This document shows positions 38,222-51,176 of a stretch of DNA of 64,000 nt, one piece after another. Origin of the DNA: Alviniconcha marisindica (lineage: Eukaryota; Mollusca; Gastropoda; Provannidae). The translations under genes and the position numbers were made by a program. The first letter of the stretch is position 1; each line of letters opens with the position of its first letter. The stretch spans positions 707,001 to 771,000 of the forward strand of contig JABMCL010001766.1 of assembly GCA_018857735.1 (NCBI GenBank). The letters run 5' to 3'. A model generated the notes under the pieces. It saw only the letters and a list, made by a program, of their open reading frames with translations, searched no databases and was not told where the DNA came from.

Positions 38222-41200
38222 ATATTTGAGAATGAATAGGTCATTCAGTCATTATAATGAGACCACTACCTCAGAAACAAATGGCTGTCACACAGATGAC
38301 ATGGACGTGGAGACGGTTGTGTCAGATGTCGATGCTCCCCCTCCCTCCCTAGTGGCCAATGCTGCTGCATGCTTCATTCGCCGCAGTCAGCCCAGCGACC
38401 CCCTGGCACAGCTCCGGCCCAGTGACCCCCCTGAACAGCTCCGCCCCAGTGACCCCCCTGGTCAGCTACACCACGACAGCAGCCTGCGGCAGTTCAACAG
38501 AGATCCTGTCAAAGACGTGGACGATGAACAGCTGGTGAGTTGTGGTGTGCCTTGTCATTGAACAGTTGGTGAGTTGCGATGTGCCTTGTCATTGAACAGT
38601 TGGTGAGTTGTGGTGTGCCTTGTCATTGAACAGTTGGTGAGTTGCGATGTGCCTTGTCATTGAACAGTCTGGTGAGTTGTGATGTGCCTTGTCATTGAAC
38701 AGTTGGTGAGTTGTGATGTGCCTTGTCATTGACAGTTGGTGAGTTGCGATGTGCCTTGTCATTGAACAGTTGGTGAGTTGTGATGTGCCATGTCATTGAA
38801 CAGTTGGTGAGTTGTGATGTGCCTTGTCATTGAACAGTTGGTGAGTTGTGATGTGCCTTGTCATTGAACAGTTGGGTGATGTTGCGATGTGCCTTGTCAT
38901 TGAACAGTTGGTGAGTTGCGATGTGCCTTGTCATTGAACAGTTGGTGAGTTGCGATGTGCCTTGTCATTGAACAGTTGGTGAGTTGCGATGTGCCTTGTC
39001 ATTGAACAGTTGGTGAGTTGCGATGTGCCTTGTCATTGAACAGTTGGTGAGTTGTGGTGTGCCTTGTCATTGAACAGTTGGTGAGTTGTGATGTGCCTTG
39101 TCATTGAACAGTTGGTGAGTTGTGATGTGCCTTGTCATTGAACAGTTGGTGAGTTGGTGTGCCTTGTCATTGAACAGTTGGTATTTTGCGATGTGCCTTG
39201 TCATTGAACAGTTGGTGAGTTGTGTGTGCCTTGTCATTGAACAGTTGGTGAGTTGTGGTGTGCCTTGTCATTGAACAGTTGGGAATTGTGTGTGCCTTGT
39301 CATGAACAGTTGGCGAGTTGTGATGTGCCTTGTCAATGAACAGCTGTGTGCCGGATATGGTGAGTTGTGATTGCCTTGTCATTGAACAGTTGGTGAGTTG
39401 CGATGTGCCTTGTCATTGAACAGTTAGGTGACGTACTTGTGATGTGCCTTGTCATTGAACAGTTGGTGAGTTGTGATGTGCCTTGTCATTGAACAGTTGG
39501 TGAGTTGCAATGTGCCTTGTCATTGAACAGTTGGTGAGTTGTGGTGTGCCTTGTCATTGAACAGTTGGTGAGTTGTGGTGTGCCTTGTCATTGAACAGTT
39601 GGTGAGTTGTGGTGTGCCTTGTCATTGAACAGTTGGCAAGTTGTGATGTGCCTTGTCAATGAACAGCTGTGTGAGTTGGTGAGTTGTGATTGCCTTGTCA
39701 TTGAACAGTTGGTGAGTTGTGATTGCCTTGTCATTGAACAGTTGGTGAGTTGTGATGTGCCTTGTCATTGAACAGTTGGTGAGTTTGATGTGCCTTGTCA
39801 TTGAACAACTGGTGAGTTGTGATGTGCCTTGTCATTGAACAGTTGGTGAGTTGTGGTGTGCCTTGTCATTGAACAGTTGGTGAGTTGGTGTGCCTTGTCA
39901 TTGAACAGTTGGTGAGTTGTGTGCCTTGTCATTGAACAGTTGGTGAGTTGTGGTGTGCCTTGTCATTGAACAGTTGGCGAGTTGTGATGTGCCTTGTCAA
40001 TGAACAGCTGTGTGAGTTGGTGAGTTAGTGAGTTGTGATGTGCCTTGTCATTTTGGAGCAGGGTGAATGACGATTCGCAGCGGCACACTGAGAAAAACAT
40101 AAATTAAATCCTACAAGGATGATGATGAGGATGCATCTCTGGTGGAGTTTATTTACCTTGTATTTACTCGCATGCCAGGTGAGAGTTACTGTAGGTGACT
40201 CTGGTCTTTGCTGTTGTGGTTGCGTGGCATCTTTCGAGTGCTAATTAACTCCTTTGTGTGCTGATTCAGTTTTGTGTGTGGTCAGTGTTTGCTTTGTCAC
40301 CGTTTTTTTGCAATGGTTCAGACCTTGTCACAGATGAGAGCTACTGTTTGCGTAATTGATCAGCAGCATCCATCAAAGTGAACACATAGTGTCCCCATAC
40401 TCCTAGTCACTATTATCCTTTCAGTATACAACACGATACAGGCAAAGAAACGTAAGTACTACTTTGATGTGGATGACTCAGTAGTGCACCGTTTTTCAGA
40501 AATGCATGTGATTCTTTGACTTCCCAGGTTCAGAGTTTTTCTCAGCTGTCGGCAAAGAAAAGTAGAAGTGATGCTTTCATAAAGCATTCTCCTCACCACC
40601 CCCAGCCTCGAACTCGGGCCAGCAAGGGGCGAGAGAAGAAGGCCAAGAAAGCCTTGAACGCGGGGGTGACTGCTGAGCCACTGAAGCCATCTTGCCGCAA
40701 GCACTATACTGCCAGACCCAAGTCCCATGCCGTCGCAGAGGTAAATTCAGCCAACAAACAGCCTGAAGGCAGATTTTGTGTTTTTTTCTGAGTGTGTGAA
40801 AGCCTGCAGAATCCAACTGTCATGGTGTGTAACAAAGTGATTTTGAAGATTTTTGGACTGTTTTATGCTGTCATGTTTATATCTACATCAGCAGGGAAGT
40901 TGGTTTGTTAGACAGTGAATCACAAAATCACAACCTCTGCACATTATTATTTTGGTGAGGGCGGGGGTGAGAGTTAATTCTTTTCTTTTTAACTGAAGCA
41001 AAGCAGAAAGGGGGCATTGTAGCATGTAAAGTAGAGTTTATGTTATTGTATAAATCACATCAGTATGTTCCCCTATACCGGTGAATACTGCTTGAAAATT
41101 ATCTGAATTGTCTTAGTAACCAGCCTAATTCATAACATAATTTTGCATAGGGCAGGTACAGAATATCAGCATGAATGCATCTGGAGTGACCTGTTCTTCA

Positions 41201-41762
41201 GGTAACACTTTGCAGAAGTTTTTTTATTTTCAGCTGCTGCTAGTGCATAACCAGATGTAGCACACGACCCGTAGATGTGACATGGTGCATAGACAACCTA
41301 GTTTTGTGAAAGGGCTCCCAGGTGCTGGGCTATGGTGCCACAGTTTGAAAGTTTTGAACATCTGGCTGCGGAAAACCAACCCTTATACCAGGTCCAGTCT
41401 CCATGTCAGTATCGGTGTCAGTGGCCACTTGCAATGTGCAGTTTAACTCCATGTAGATTGCCACGCGCTCATTGCACTTATGCACCGTTTTGTGCTTTCA
41501 GAGACGGTACACAGCACCACCCAACCAGGCAGGGTTGCAGCTGTCCAGCGTCATTGGTTACAACGGAAACGGGCAGGACAACATGGTGTGGTGCCCAGAC
41601 TCGGGTGAGTGGTGTTCATCTTAATAATTACGTGTTTTGTTGTCAGTAATTATACTTCTTTATATAGAACTGATTTCATGTTACAAATATTGTTAATACC
41701 TTTTTGCGTTCTGTGTGTGTGTGTGTTGTGTTGTGTGTGTGTGCGTACATGCATATGTGCAA

Positions 41763-41851
<89 letters not shown>

Positions 41852-44800
41852 TGAGTGAGTGAGTGAGTGCATGTGCATGCATGGGTGTGTGTGATTTCTA
41901 CTGCATATATATATATATACATAACTATAGTTGATGAAGCAAAGTCTAGCATCGACACTCCTGCAGTCGACCCAGTGCACACCTGTTGCTAGTGTCCAGG
42001 CTGATGTCCTCCTGTGCGTGGTGTTGCAGGTCTGTTTGTGTACTCCAGTGGCAGCATTGTGGTGGTGGAGGACCTCAGCACAGGACAGCAGACTCATCTT
42101 CAAGGTGAGCGAAGGCAACAGCATGGACACTGGTGCTGCAGTCTCCAGATTCCCCTGAGGATACAATACATAGGAGCATCATTTTTTGTTTGTTTGGTTT
42201 AACAGCGATGTGCCGAAAATAAAAGTAAAATACATGAAACAATGTGTAGTTGGAATGTTTGCCTCGCTCTCTGACACTCAATCCCTGATCGGAGAGAGGG
42301 GGTGTTTAAAGAAGTGACAACACCCATTGGGGTTTTGTATTTGTGTCAGTTCCATAAACCACGACTGTGTTTCTGGGGTTTTCTTACAGGTCATCCTGAG
42401 GAGATCTCCACCCTGGCTGTGCGGAATGATCATAAGGTTGGTGACCTATGTTGCGTTCAGACTGGATAGACATGCCTTGGTGAATTCAAATTTAATGGAC
42501 ATACCTTTATGAATACCAATTTGATAGACACATTCCTTGATGAATGCCAATTTGATAGACGTACCTTGATGAATTCTGGTTTAATAGACATACCTTGATG
42601 AATACCAATTTGATAGGCACGTGCCTTGATGGATTCCAGTTTGATAGACCTGCCATGATGGGTTCTGATTTGATAGATACGCCTTGATGAATTCAGAACT
42701 GATCAATGTGTGTGTGTGTGTGTTTTGAGGGTTTAGATATCCTGGTTTCTCTAAAATGTTCATCTGAAATAGTTTTATAATAATTGTGCTCCTGGTTTAC
42801 GTGTCTGTGTGTTGTTGTTGTTTTTGGTGTGTTTTTTAGGGGTTAGACATGCTGGTTTCTTTAAAACATTCATCTGAAATAGTTTTATAATCATTGTGCT
42901 CCTTGTTGGGTGAATATTTTCTTTAAAAACATTTACATTGCATTATCAATATGAAATAGAGCTTTACAAAGAGTTTTTTTTTTTTTAAATCCTCAAAAAC
43001 TGGACACTGAATTAGTGCTGGCATCCGTAAAGAGTCTGAAAAACAAAAAAGGACTGGACGCTTAAGTAAAGTGTGTTTTGTCACCAGATGTTGGCGTCAG
43101 CCAGTGGATCATTCGGGGAGAGCAGTCGGTGTCAAGTGTGCGTGTGGGACCTGTCGCAAAAGACATGTAGCAAAGTTGTGACCCATCACCAGCATCAGGT
43201 GGTGTGCATGTCCTATTCCAGAGATGATCGCTTCCTCGTCACCGTTGGTAAGTTGCCTGGATTTTGTTGTTGTTGGTATGAGTTGTTAGCCGTGGTCTGG
43301 TACTTCATTTAGCCATCTTTGATGCTTGCACAAGTACATTTCCTCCTTCAGATAAAATGTGCGTGAACTTTTTCAGGACTGGAATTAAAACCCTGTGGAG
43401 TTATATTCAGATGCTTTTGAACATTTGTTTTGCGTTTTATGTATAGAAAAATCACAACAAATTATAAATTTTCTGGTTCTAAAAGATAAAAAGATCCTGA
43501 CAGGATGTGGCATGCATGTGACCTTTGATCCCATCAAAACTCCAGCCTGTTGGCTTTGGTTCGTTTCAGTTCAGTTCAAGATAGTATCTATGCGCTCAGA
43601 AACAGTTTGCCTTTGAAACAGTTCCTACGTTCATCTGATCTCATCCTTACAAGGAAGATCTTCAAGCACTTCCTCTTTCTACGCCTCTCTCCTTCCGTTG
43701 ATCAGTGGTGTGATTGCCTTGGCTTTGTGCTCACAGGTAGTGTCTCAAGCTCCTCAACACTTCAGATCTTCTGAGATGCAAACCACCTGTCTGTCTGCTC
43801 TGTCATTTCCCTCTATGGAAAGCAGTACACAGCAAGTCAAAGACAGGCTGATGTGAAACATGAAAAACTTTCCGTGCAATTCGGTCAGCAGTGATAGAGG
43901 GAAGTTACACACTTAGGTAGGGAATATAATCTGTTTAAGTCATCCATTGCAAAACCTGCTTCACTGCCAGGTCAATACTTCAAAAAAAGAAAAAGAAAAA
44001 AAGGCATACCAAATGGTCTGAGGCATTGTAAAGTGTGTGACCCTTGTCAGTACAAACAGTGCTTAATGCCGTTCCCCAAGTGCCCCTGTGAAGCAGCGGA
44101 ACAGACTCCACAGCACGCCCTCCAGGACTGCAGGCATCAGCAGTTGCTGAAGGAGGAGATTTTGACTGATGCCCACCCGCATTAAAAAAAAGCTGTATGG
44201 GCCCATGGATGCTCCGCAGAAAACCGTAGATTTCATCTGAAGAGCTGTACTCCCCAGCGAACAGGAAGAAGAGGAAATCTGAATGATCTCCTGCAATACA
44301 AGAGAGTTAACATTGGTGCTGTTTTTCTGTGTGGGTGCAGGTGATTACCGCGACAATGAGGTGGTGGTGTGGTGTGCCAGCAGCTACATCGTCCTGACCA
44401 GCGCCAAAACAGACGAGGCCATCAACAGCCTGCGCTGGGACCCCTACACCGTCAACGAGTTTGCCACTGTCGGGGAGCAGGGGGTGCTGTGCTTCTGGCT
44501 GCTGGACGAGACCGCCCGGTACTCGCTGTCTGTGCACGAAGCTGATGTTCCGGAGGAACTGCTCAAAGAAGATGGAGATAAGGTCGGTTGAATTTTGCTG
44601 ATTTTTGTTGTTGTTGCTGCTTTTGTAGTTTTTTGGTTGTTTTTTACTTTATCGCCCCTGCTATGAAATGTTCCCGTAGGAAGTACAGGTCAGTTTCCCA
44701 GAGGAAATCCCAGAAAGGGAATGTTTTAATGTCTTCTTCCTGTCTCAGGTCTGTCATTTGATTCCACTTTCCCATCTCTGTTGTTTTCTGCCTTGTCCTC

Positions 44801-47800
44801 TTGCTCTTTCTGTCTTGTATTTAAAAAGAAAAAGAAAATGTTTGGCTGTTGTTGTTAATGACTTTTCCTGTCCATTCCTTTCCAAATATTTTTTAAAATC
44901 TGGTATTGATAAGTAAGTAAGTAAGTAAGTTGGTATTTTACGCCCAGTCAACCAGTGCGGTTATATCAGGGTGATCTGGTATTGATAAGTGAGATGAAAG
45001 ATGGAAAATAGTAGATGATACCAGCTGTATACGGTTTTTAACAAAGGCAATATTGAAGGGACTAACTTCAAAAATGTGTGTTTCATGATTGTGTATGTAT
45101 GTTTTGTTTTCTGTTTGTGTATGGATTACTTTTGTAGATTTGACTTGTGTAAGCAAAGAAGATTAAGATCTAAAAGACAACTTTCTGTTTCATTGTGAGT
45201 TGACAGCAGGAAAAGTTCTTGCAACAACATTGTGACATTAGTGACAACAGCAGGAATGGCTCATTGTGACATTAGTGACAACAGCAGGAATGGCTCATTG
45301 CTGATGACAGCAAGAATGGTTCATTGGGATGTTAGTGACGACAGCAGGAATGGTTCATTGGGATGTTAGTGACGACAGCAGGAATGGTTCATTGGGATGT
45401 TAGTGACGACAGCAGGAATGGTTCATTGGGATGTTAGTGACGACAGCAGGAATGGTTCATTGGGATGTTAGTGACGACAGCAGGAATGGTTCATTGGGAT
45501 GTTAGTGACGACAGCAGGAATGGTTCATTGGGATGTTAGTGACGACAGCAGGAATGGTTCATTGGGATGTTAGTGACGACAGCAGGAATGGTTCATTGGG
45601 ATGTTAGTGACGACAGCAGGAATGGTTCATTGGGATGTTAGTGACAACAGCAGGAATGGTTCATTGGGATGTTAGTGACAACAGCAGGAATGGTTCATTG
45701 GGATGGTAATGACAACAGCAGGAATGGTTCATTGGGATGTTATTGATGACAGCAAGAATGGTTCATTGGGATGTTAGTGACGACAGCAAGAATGGCGCAT
45801 TGTAACGTTCATGATGACAGCAGGAATGGCTTGTTGTGAAGCAAACTGTGTGGTCGCAGGAAGCCTCCTTCACAAGTCTGGAGTACGCGGGAGACAGCAC
45901 TCTCTTCGTCACCTCCAGTAACGGCAAAGTGTCAGCCTGGGACACTCGTCATAATTCCTGCTTCATGCACTGGGACGCCGACAATTGTGAAATAGGTCGG
46001 TTGATGTTTTGTTACAGCATTTTGCCCTTTGATTCACTGCCTGATGCCTTCTTCTTTGGCACACCCCAACAAAGAAACTGTTTTGTTTGACGTATATTTG
46101 TTGTTTGTTTTGCTTTTGTTTTGTTTGTCCTTAAAAAGTGAAAACTGCTTCTTTGAGCTTATTGCCATCTCTGTATAAAATCACACCCAAGAAGTTCAAT
46201 TTTCAGTACTACCACTAACCATACACTTGGTACACAATGGGGATATGCTAGGAGAATGATGACACTGTACAGATATGCAACATATTAAACACTATGGTGA
46301 CTGCTTTGTGCAGACAGACAACACATATATAGGCATCACATGAGACAAGATGCTAATAGCTTTGTTCATACAGGCATCACAGATAGGCACTACATTAGAC
46401 ATGATACTGATTGCTTCGTGCAGACAGACGACACATATAGGTATCACAGATAGGCTTCACATTGGACAAGATGCTGACTGCTTTGTGCAGACAGACATGA
46501 CAGATAGGCTTCACATTGGACAAGGTGCTGACTGTTTGTGTGCAGACAGACATGACAGATAGGCTTCACATTGGACAAGGTGCTGACTGCTTTGTGCAGA
46601 CAGACATGGCAGATGGGCTTCACATTGGACAAGATGCTGACTGCTTTGTGCAGACAGACATGACAGATAGGCTTCACATTAGACAAGATGCTGACTGCTT
46701 TGTGCAGACAGACATGACAGGCTTCACTTTAGACAAGATTCTGTGTTGTGCAGACTGGCAACACATATAGGCACTACATTAGACAAGATGCTGACTGCTT
46801 TGTGCAGACAGGCATCACAGATAGGCTTTACATTAGACAAGATGCTGACTGCTTTGTGCAGACAGGCTTCACAGATAGGCTTCACATTAGACAAGATGCT
46901 GACTGCTTTGTGCAGACAGGCTTCACATATAGGCACTACTTTGGACAAGATTCTGATTGCTTTGTGCAGACAGGCTTCACAGATAGGCTTCACATTAGAC
47001 AAGATGCTGACTGCTTTGTGCCAACAGGCTTCACATATAGGCACTACATTAGACAAGATGCTGATTGCTTTGTGCAGACAGGCTTCACAGATAGGCTTCA
47101 CATTAGACAAGATGCTGACTGCTTTGTGCAGACAGGCTTCACAGATAGGCTTCACATTAGACAAGATGCTGACTGCTTTGTGCAGACAGTCTTCACATAT
47201 AGACACTACATTAGACAAGATGCTGACTGCTTTGTGCAGACAGGCAACAGAGTTGCACACTTTGCTGGTTGCTTTGTGCAGACTGCATGTCCGTGGGAGC
47301 AGGCAGTCTGCTGACAGGAAGCAGCGAGGGCCACCTGCGTCTGTGGGCGGTGGACGGCGTGGGTCATCTGAAAAAGCCGGGCGGTGCGGGTCGTTCCTCA
47401 GCGGGCATGGGGCTGACCATGGAGGACGAGATGACGCTGGATGGGGCCATCGTCAGCGCTCGCTTTGACGACAACCTGGAAATGGTCTGTTGCTGATCCC
47501 TTTGAACTGAAAATGATGGTTGTAGGCGGGGATTTGTTGTTGTGGGCAATGCTTTGTGACTGTGGATGATGCTGTACTGTTAAGGATGGTAATTTGTGGT
47601 TGCGGTCGATAACCTGTTGTTACGGGTAATGGCGGGTGGTTGTGGTCAGTGACTTGTTATATGGGTAATGACGGGTGGTTGTGGTCAGTGACTTGTTATA
47701 TGGGTAATGACCGGTGGTTGTGGTCAGTGACTTGTTATATGGATAATGACCGGTGGTTGTGGTCAGTGACTTGTTGGTATGGGTAATCACCAGGGGTTGT

Positions 47801-50800
47801 GGTTGATAACTTCTTGTTATGGCTAATGACTGGTAGTTGTGGGTGATAATTTGTGATTGTGGCTGATAACCTGCAGTGTGCACAATGGAGGAAAGGTGTG
47901 TTTAGAAATACATGTCCATCTTCATCTTTGTCTTCCAGCCGCATTAAACACTGTATTATTCTACTACCACCACGCATTATATATGTTTTTTCATGCTACT
48001 GGCCGTTAGGCTTCTGCTTTTGAAAGGTGGACATGAGGTCTGTAGCATGTGCAGCAGTCTTAGTGCTGTGTGCTGTGTTGTGAATAACGTATCTACACAG
48101 AGACCACCTGGCTTGTGAGACAGCCTTTTTGAGGCCTGTAGCATGTGCAGCAGTCTTAGTGCTGTGTGAGAGCCTTTTTGAGGCCTGTAGCCTGTGCAGC
48201 AGTCTTAGTGCTGTGTGAGAGCCTTTTTGAGGCCTGTAGCCTGTGCAGCAGTCTTAGTGCTGTGTGAGAGCCTTTTTGAGGCCTGTAGCCTGTGCAGCAG
48301 TCTTAGTGCTGTGTGAGAGCCTTTTTGAGGCCTGTAGCCTGTGCAGCAGTCTTAGTGCTGTGTGAGAGCCTTTTTGAGGCCTGTAGCCTGTGCAGCAGTC
48401 TTAGTGCTGTGTGAGAGCCTTTTTGAGGCCTGTAGCCTGTGCAGCAGCCTTAGTGCTGTGTGAGACAGCCTTTTTGAGGCCTGTAGCCTGTGCAGCAGCC
48501 TTAGTGCTGTGTGAGACAGCCTTTTTGAGGCCTGTAGCCTGTGCAGCAGCCTTAGTGCTGTGTGAGACAGCCTTTTTGAGGCCTGTAGCATGTGCAGCAG
48601 TCTTAGTGCTGTGCGCTGTGTTGTGAGTAACTTCTCTACACAGAGACCACCTGTCTTGCTGGGCAGGCTTTTTGAGGACCTAGCTGTTCCACAAAAACAT
48701 CTGGTGAAAAATTGCTGTTTGAAAAGCCACTCTTTTGGGTTTCTCTTTGGTGCTGACTCGCTTCAGGGTCTGCTAACTGTTTCATTCAGCATGCTATGGA
48801 AGATAGTTGGCAAAATTTTGAAGTTGTGAGTGTCTTATGAATACACACCTTCCTTTAAAAAAATAAAGCTTTAGCACATTCCTGTTATTCATGTAACCAG
48901 ACAGAGATTGAAAGAATCCAGCATCTGACGTTATTTTGTATTTAATAATGCTGTTTCATTTTAAGTACCCCAGTAACTAGCATAACAAACTTGCCACATG
49001 TTTGTTCTTTAATGTTGACTATCTCTTGTTGTGCAGGGTATTGCAGGAACCAGTTCAGGCACACTGTGGTACATCAACTGGCTGGAACGCACCAGCATCA
49101 GACTCATCTCAGGACATTCTAAACCGGTATGGACAGCTGGAGTGCCCCCCCCCCCTCCCCCCCCCCTCGCCTTCCCCCAATTTCACCCACAAACTCACAG
49201 GCTACACAGAGAGAGACAGACAGAGAGACTAAACTAATGAGAGAAACAGAGAGAGGGTGAGAGAGAGTGTGTGTGTGCATGCATGTGTGTGTGTGTGTCC
49301 AAGATACAAATAATAGAAACACTCCTGACAGACAGACGCAGAGACAGAAAAACAGAAGAAAAAACAAAAAACACCAACAAACACCACAACAACAGCAGAG
49401 CAGAAAGATGCAGGCAGAAAAACAGAAATGCCTTCAGACACACAGAAAGTGCTGACAGGCTACATATCGTGATAATGGGTCTTACAGTGTCCTTTCTCAA
49501 GTGAGCCCTAGGCAACAAAGATGGCAAGGTTCAGCAGTAAAGTATTTGGCCGGCTCCTGCTGGGCCCAGGTTTGACCAGCTGTGGCAAGACCTCACCAGC
49601 ACTGCAGTCCCCTACTCCAAGCTTCAACCACCACACTGCCCCTTTCCCCGTGTCTCTGCCGCAGTTGGCTACTCCCACAGCCTCGAAAACTGACCGTTAA
49701 GAGTTGGTTTTCCCCTCAGAGCAGCAAAGGGAATGGAGCTGGGGCTGCTCTGCTGTTGCCAGCTGTGGTAGGGACATGAGGTCGAGAGGGCAGGACAGTG
49801 GGTGCCGTCGGGAGCGTGTGACGCCGCAAGTACTGCCTTGTTTCCTGCAGAGCAGTCAGCAGCGTAGGAGTCTCTGACTGTGAAGGTGTAGTGCAGGCTG
49901 CCTGTGCGGCAGTGACAAACTTTGTTGTTAATACACTGGCTCATGCATACCTCTCAGTGGAATATTTTACATTTCCAAACAGGAAAGTAAAGAAAAAGTA
50001 AATGAATAAATAAACGATGGAACATTTTTTTCACCAAGAAACCAGAGCTTTTTTGTGTGTGTGTGTGTGTGTGTGAGGCGCAGAAGCAGACCTGAATGCT
50101 TTGTGTGCGTGTGAAATGTCACCTGTGAAAAGAACAGATATTGCACAGCGGAAGACGTTAGAGGGAGGCTGGCTGTGTTTCACTTTCAGGTGACGGGTCT
50201 GTCCATGGCGCCAGAGGGTTTGATGGCCACCAGTTCAACTGACGGCAGCGTGCGGGTGTGGGTGCTACGCAATAAAGAGCAGGCCCTGCAGTTTCAGGTC
50301 AAGGACCAGGTATGGTTGTACTTGTTTGTCACAGTATTTGATGCTCTGTTCAAGTGCCCTTGTGTGATGCACTGTCCCTCACCTGAAAAAATGCACACAC
50401 ACACAGATGCACACACACACACGCGTGTGTGTGTGTGCAGGTGTACACACACACAACACACATCCACATGCACACACGCACACACACACACACACATGCA
50501 CACACACACACTCACACAACAATCACATACACAACACTCACACACATGCACTCACAACATTCGCATGCACAACACTCACACGCACCCACACTAACACACA
50601 ACACAACACACACTAAGACATATACACAACACACACCCACACGCACACACACGTACAATACATAGACTGTGCTGGTTTCAGGTGTGCAACTGTGTGGCGT
50701 TTGCTCCTCCCTCACCAAAGGCAGCACCAGCAGCAGTGTGTGGTGGCAGTGGTGACAAGAACAACAAGCCAGACAGTCCGGCGGTTCCCACTCTGGTGGC

Positions 50801-51139
50801 TGGCTATGGGGACGGCACTGTGCGCGTGTTTGACGTCAACACCGTGGAGATGCAGTTCAAACTTCACCCTCACTCTGTGTCCGTCACCGCCATTGCTTTC
50901 TCTGCTGATGGTGCGTGGAAACTGTTTCTAATGATCGTAATAATGGGTCTTAGAGTGCCCTTTCTCAGGTGAGCCCTAGGCGCGTACATTTCATACTCAA
51001 GTTAACGTTTCATACTCGAGTTAAAAAAGCAAAAACAAAATGACACACAATATTAGCATACACAAATTTGTCGTCAAACATCAGCCCCCTTCCTCCCAGT
51101 ATAGACACACATACGTGCGCACATGCATGCTGACACACC

Positions 51140-51176
<37 letters not shown>

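Noticed and set aside
38526..40060. Regular 34-bp repeats considered as a CRISPR array
   Set aside because: There are no unique spacers between repeats; units are contiguous, within a eukaryotic intron and derived from the exon 25 donor.
46724..47468. Open frames of 178-241 residues before exon 33
   Set aside because: They translate the 54-bp array; the frames differ from the WDR90 frame of exon 33.
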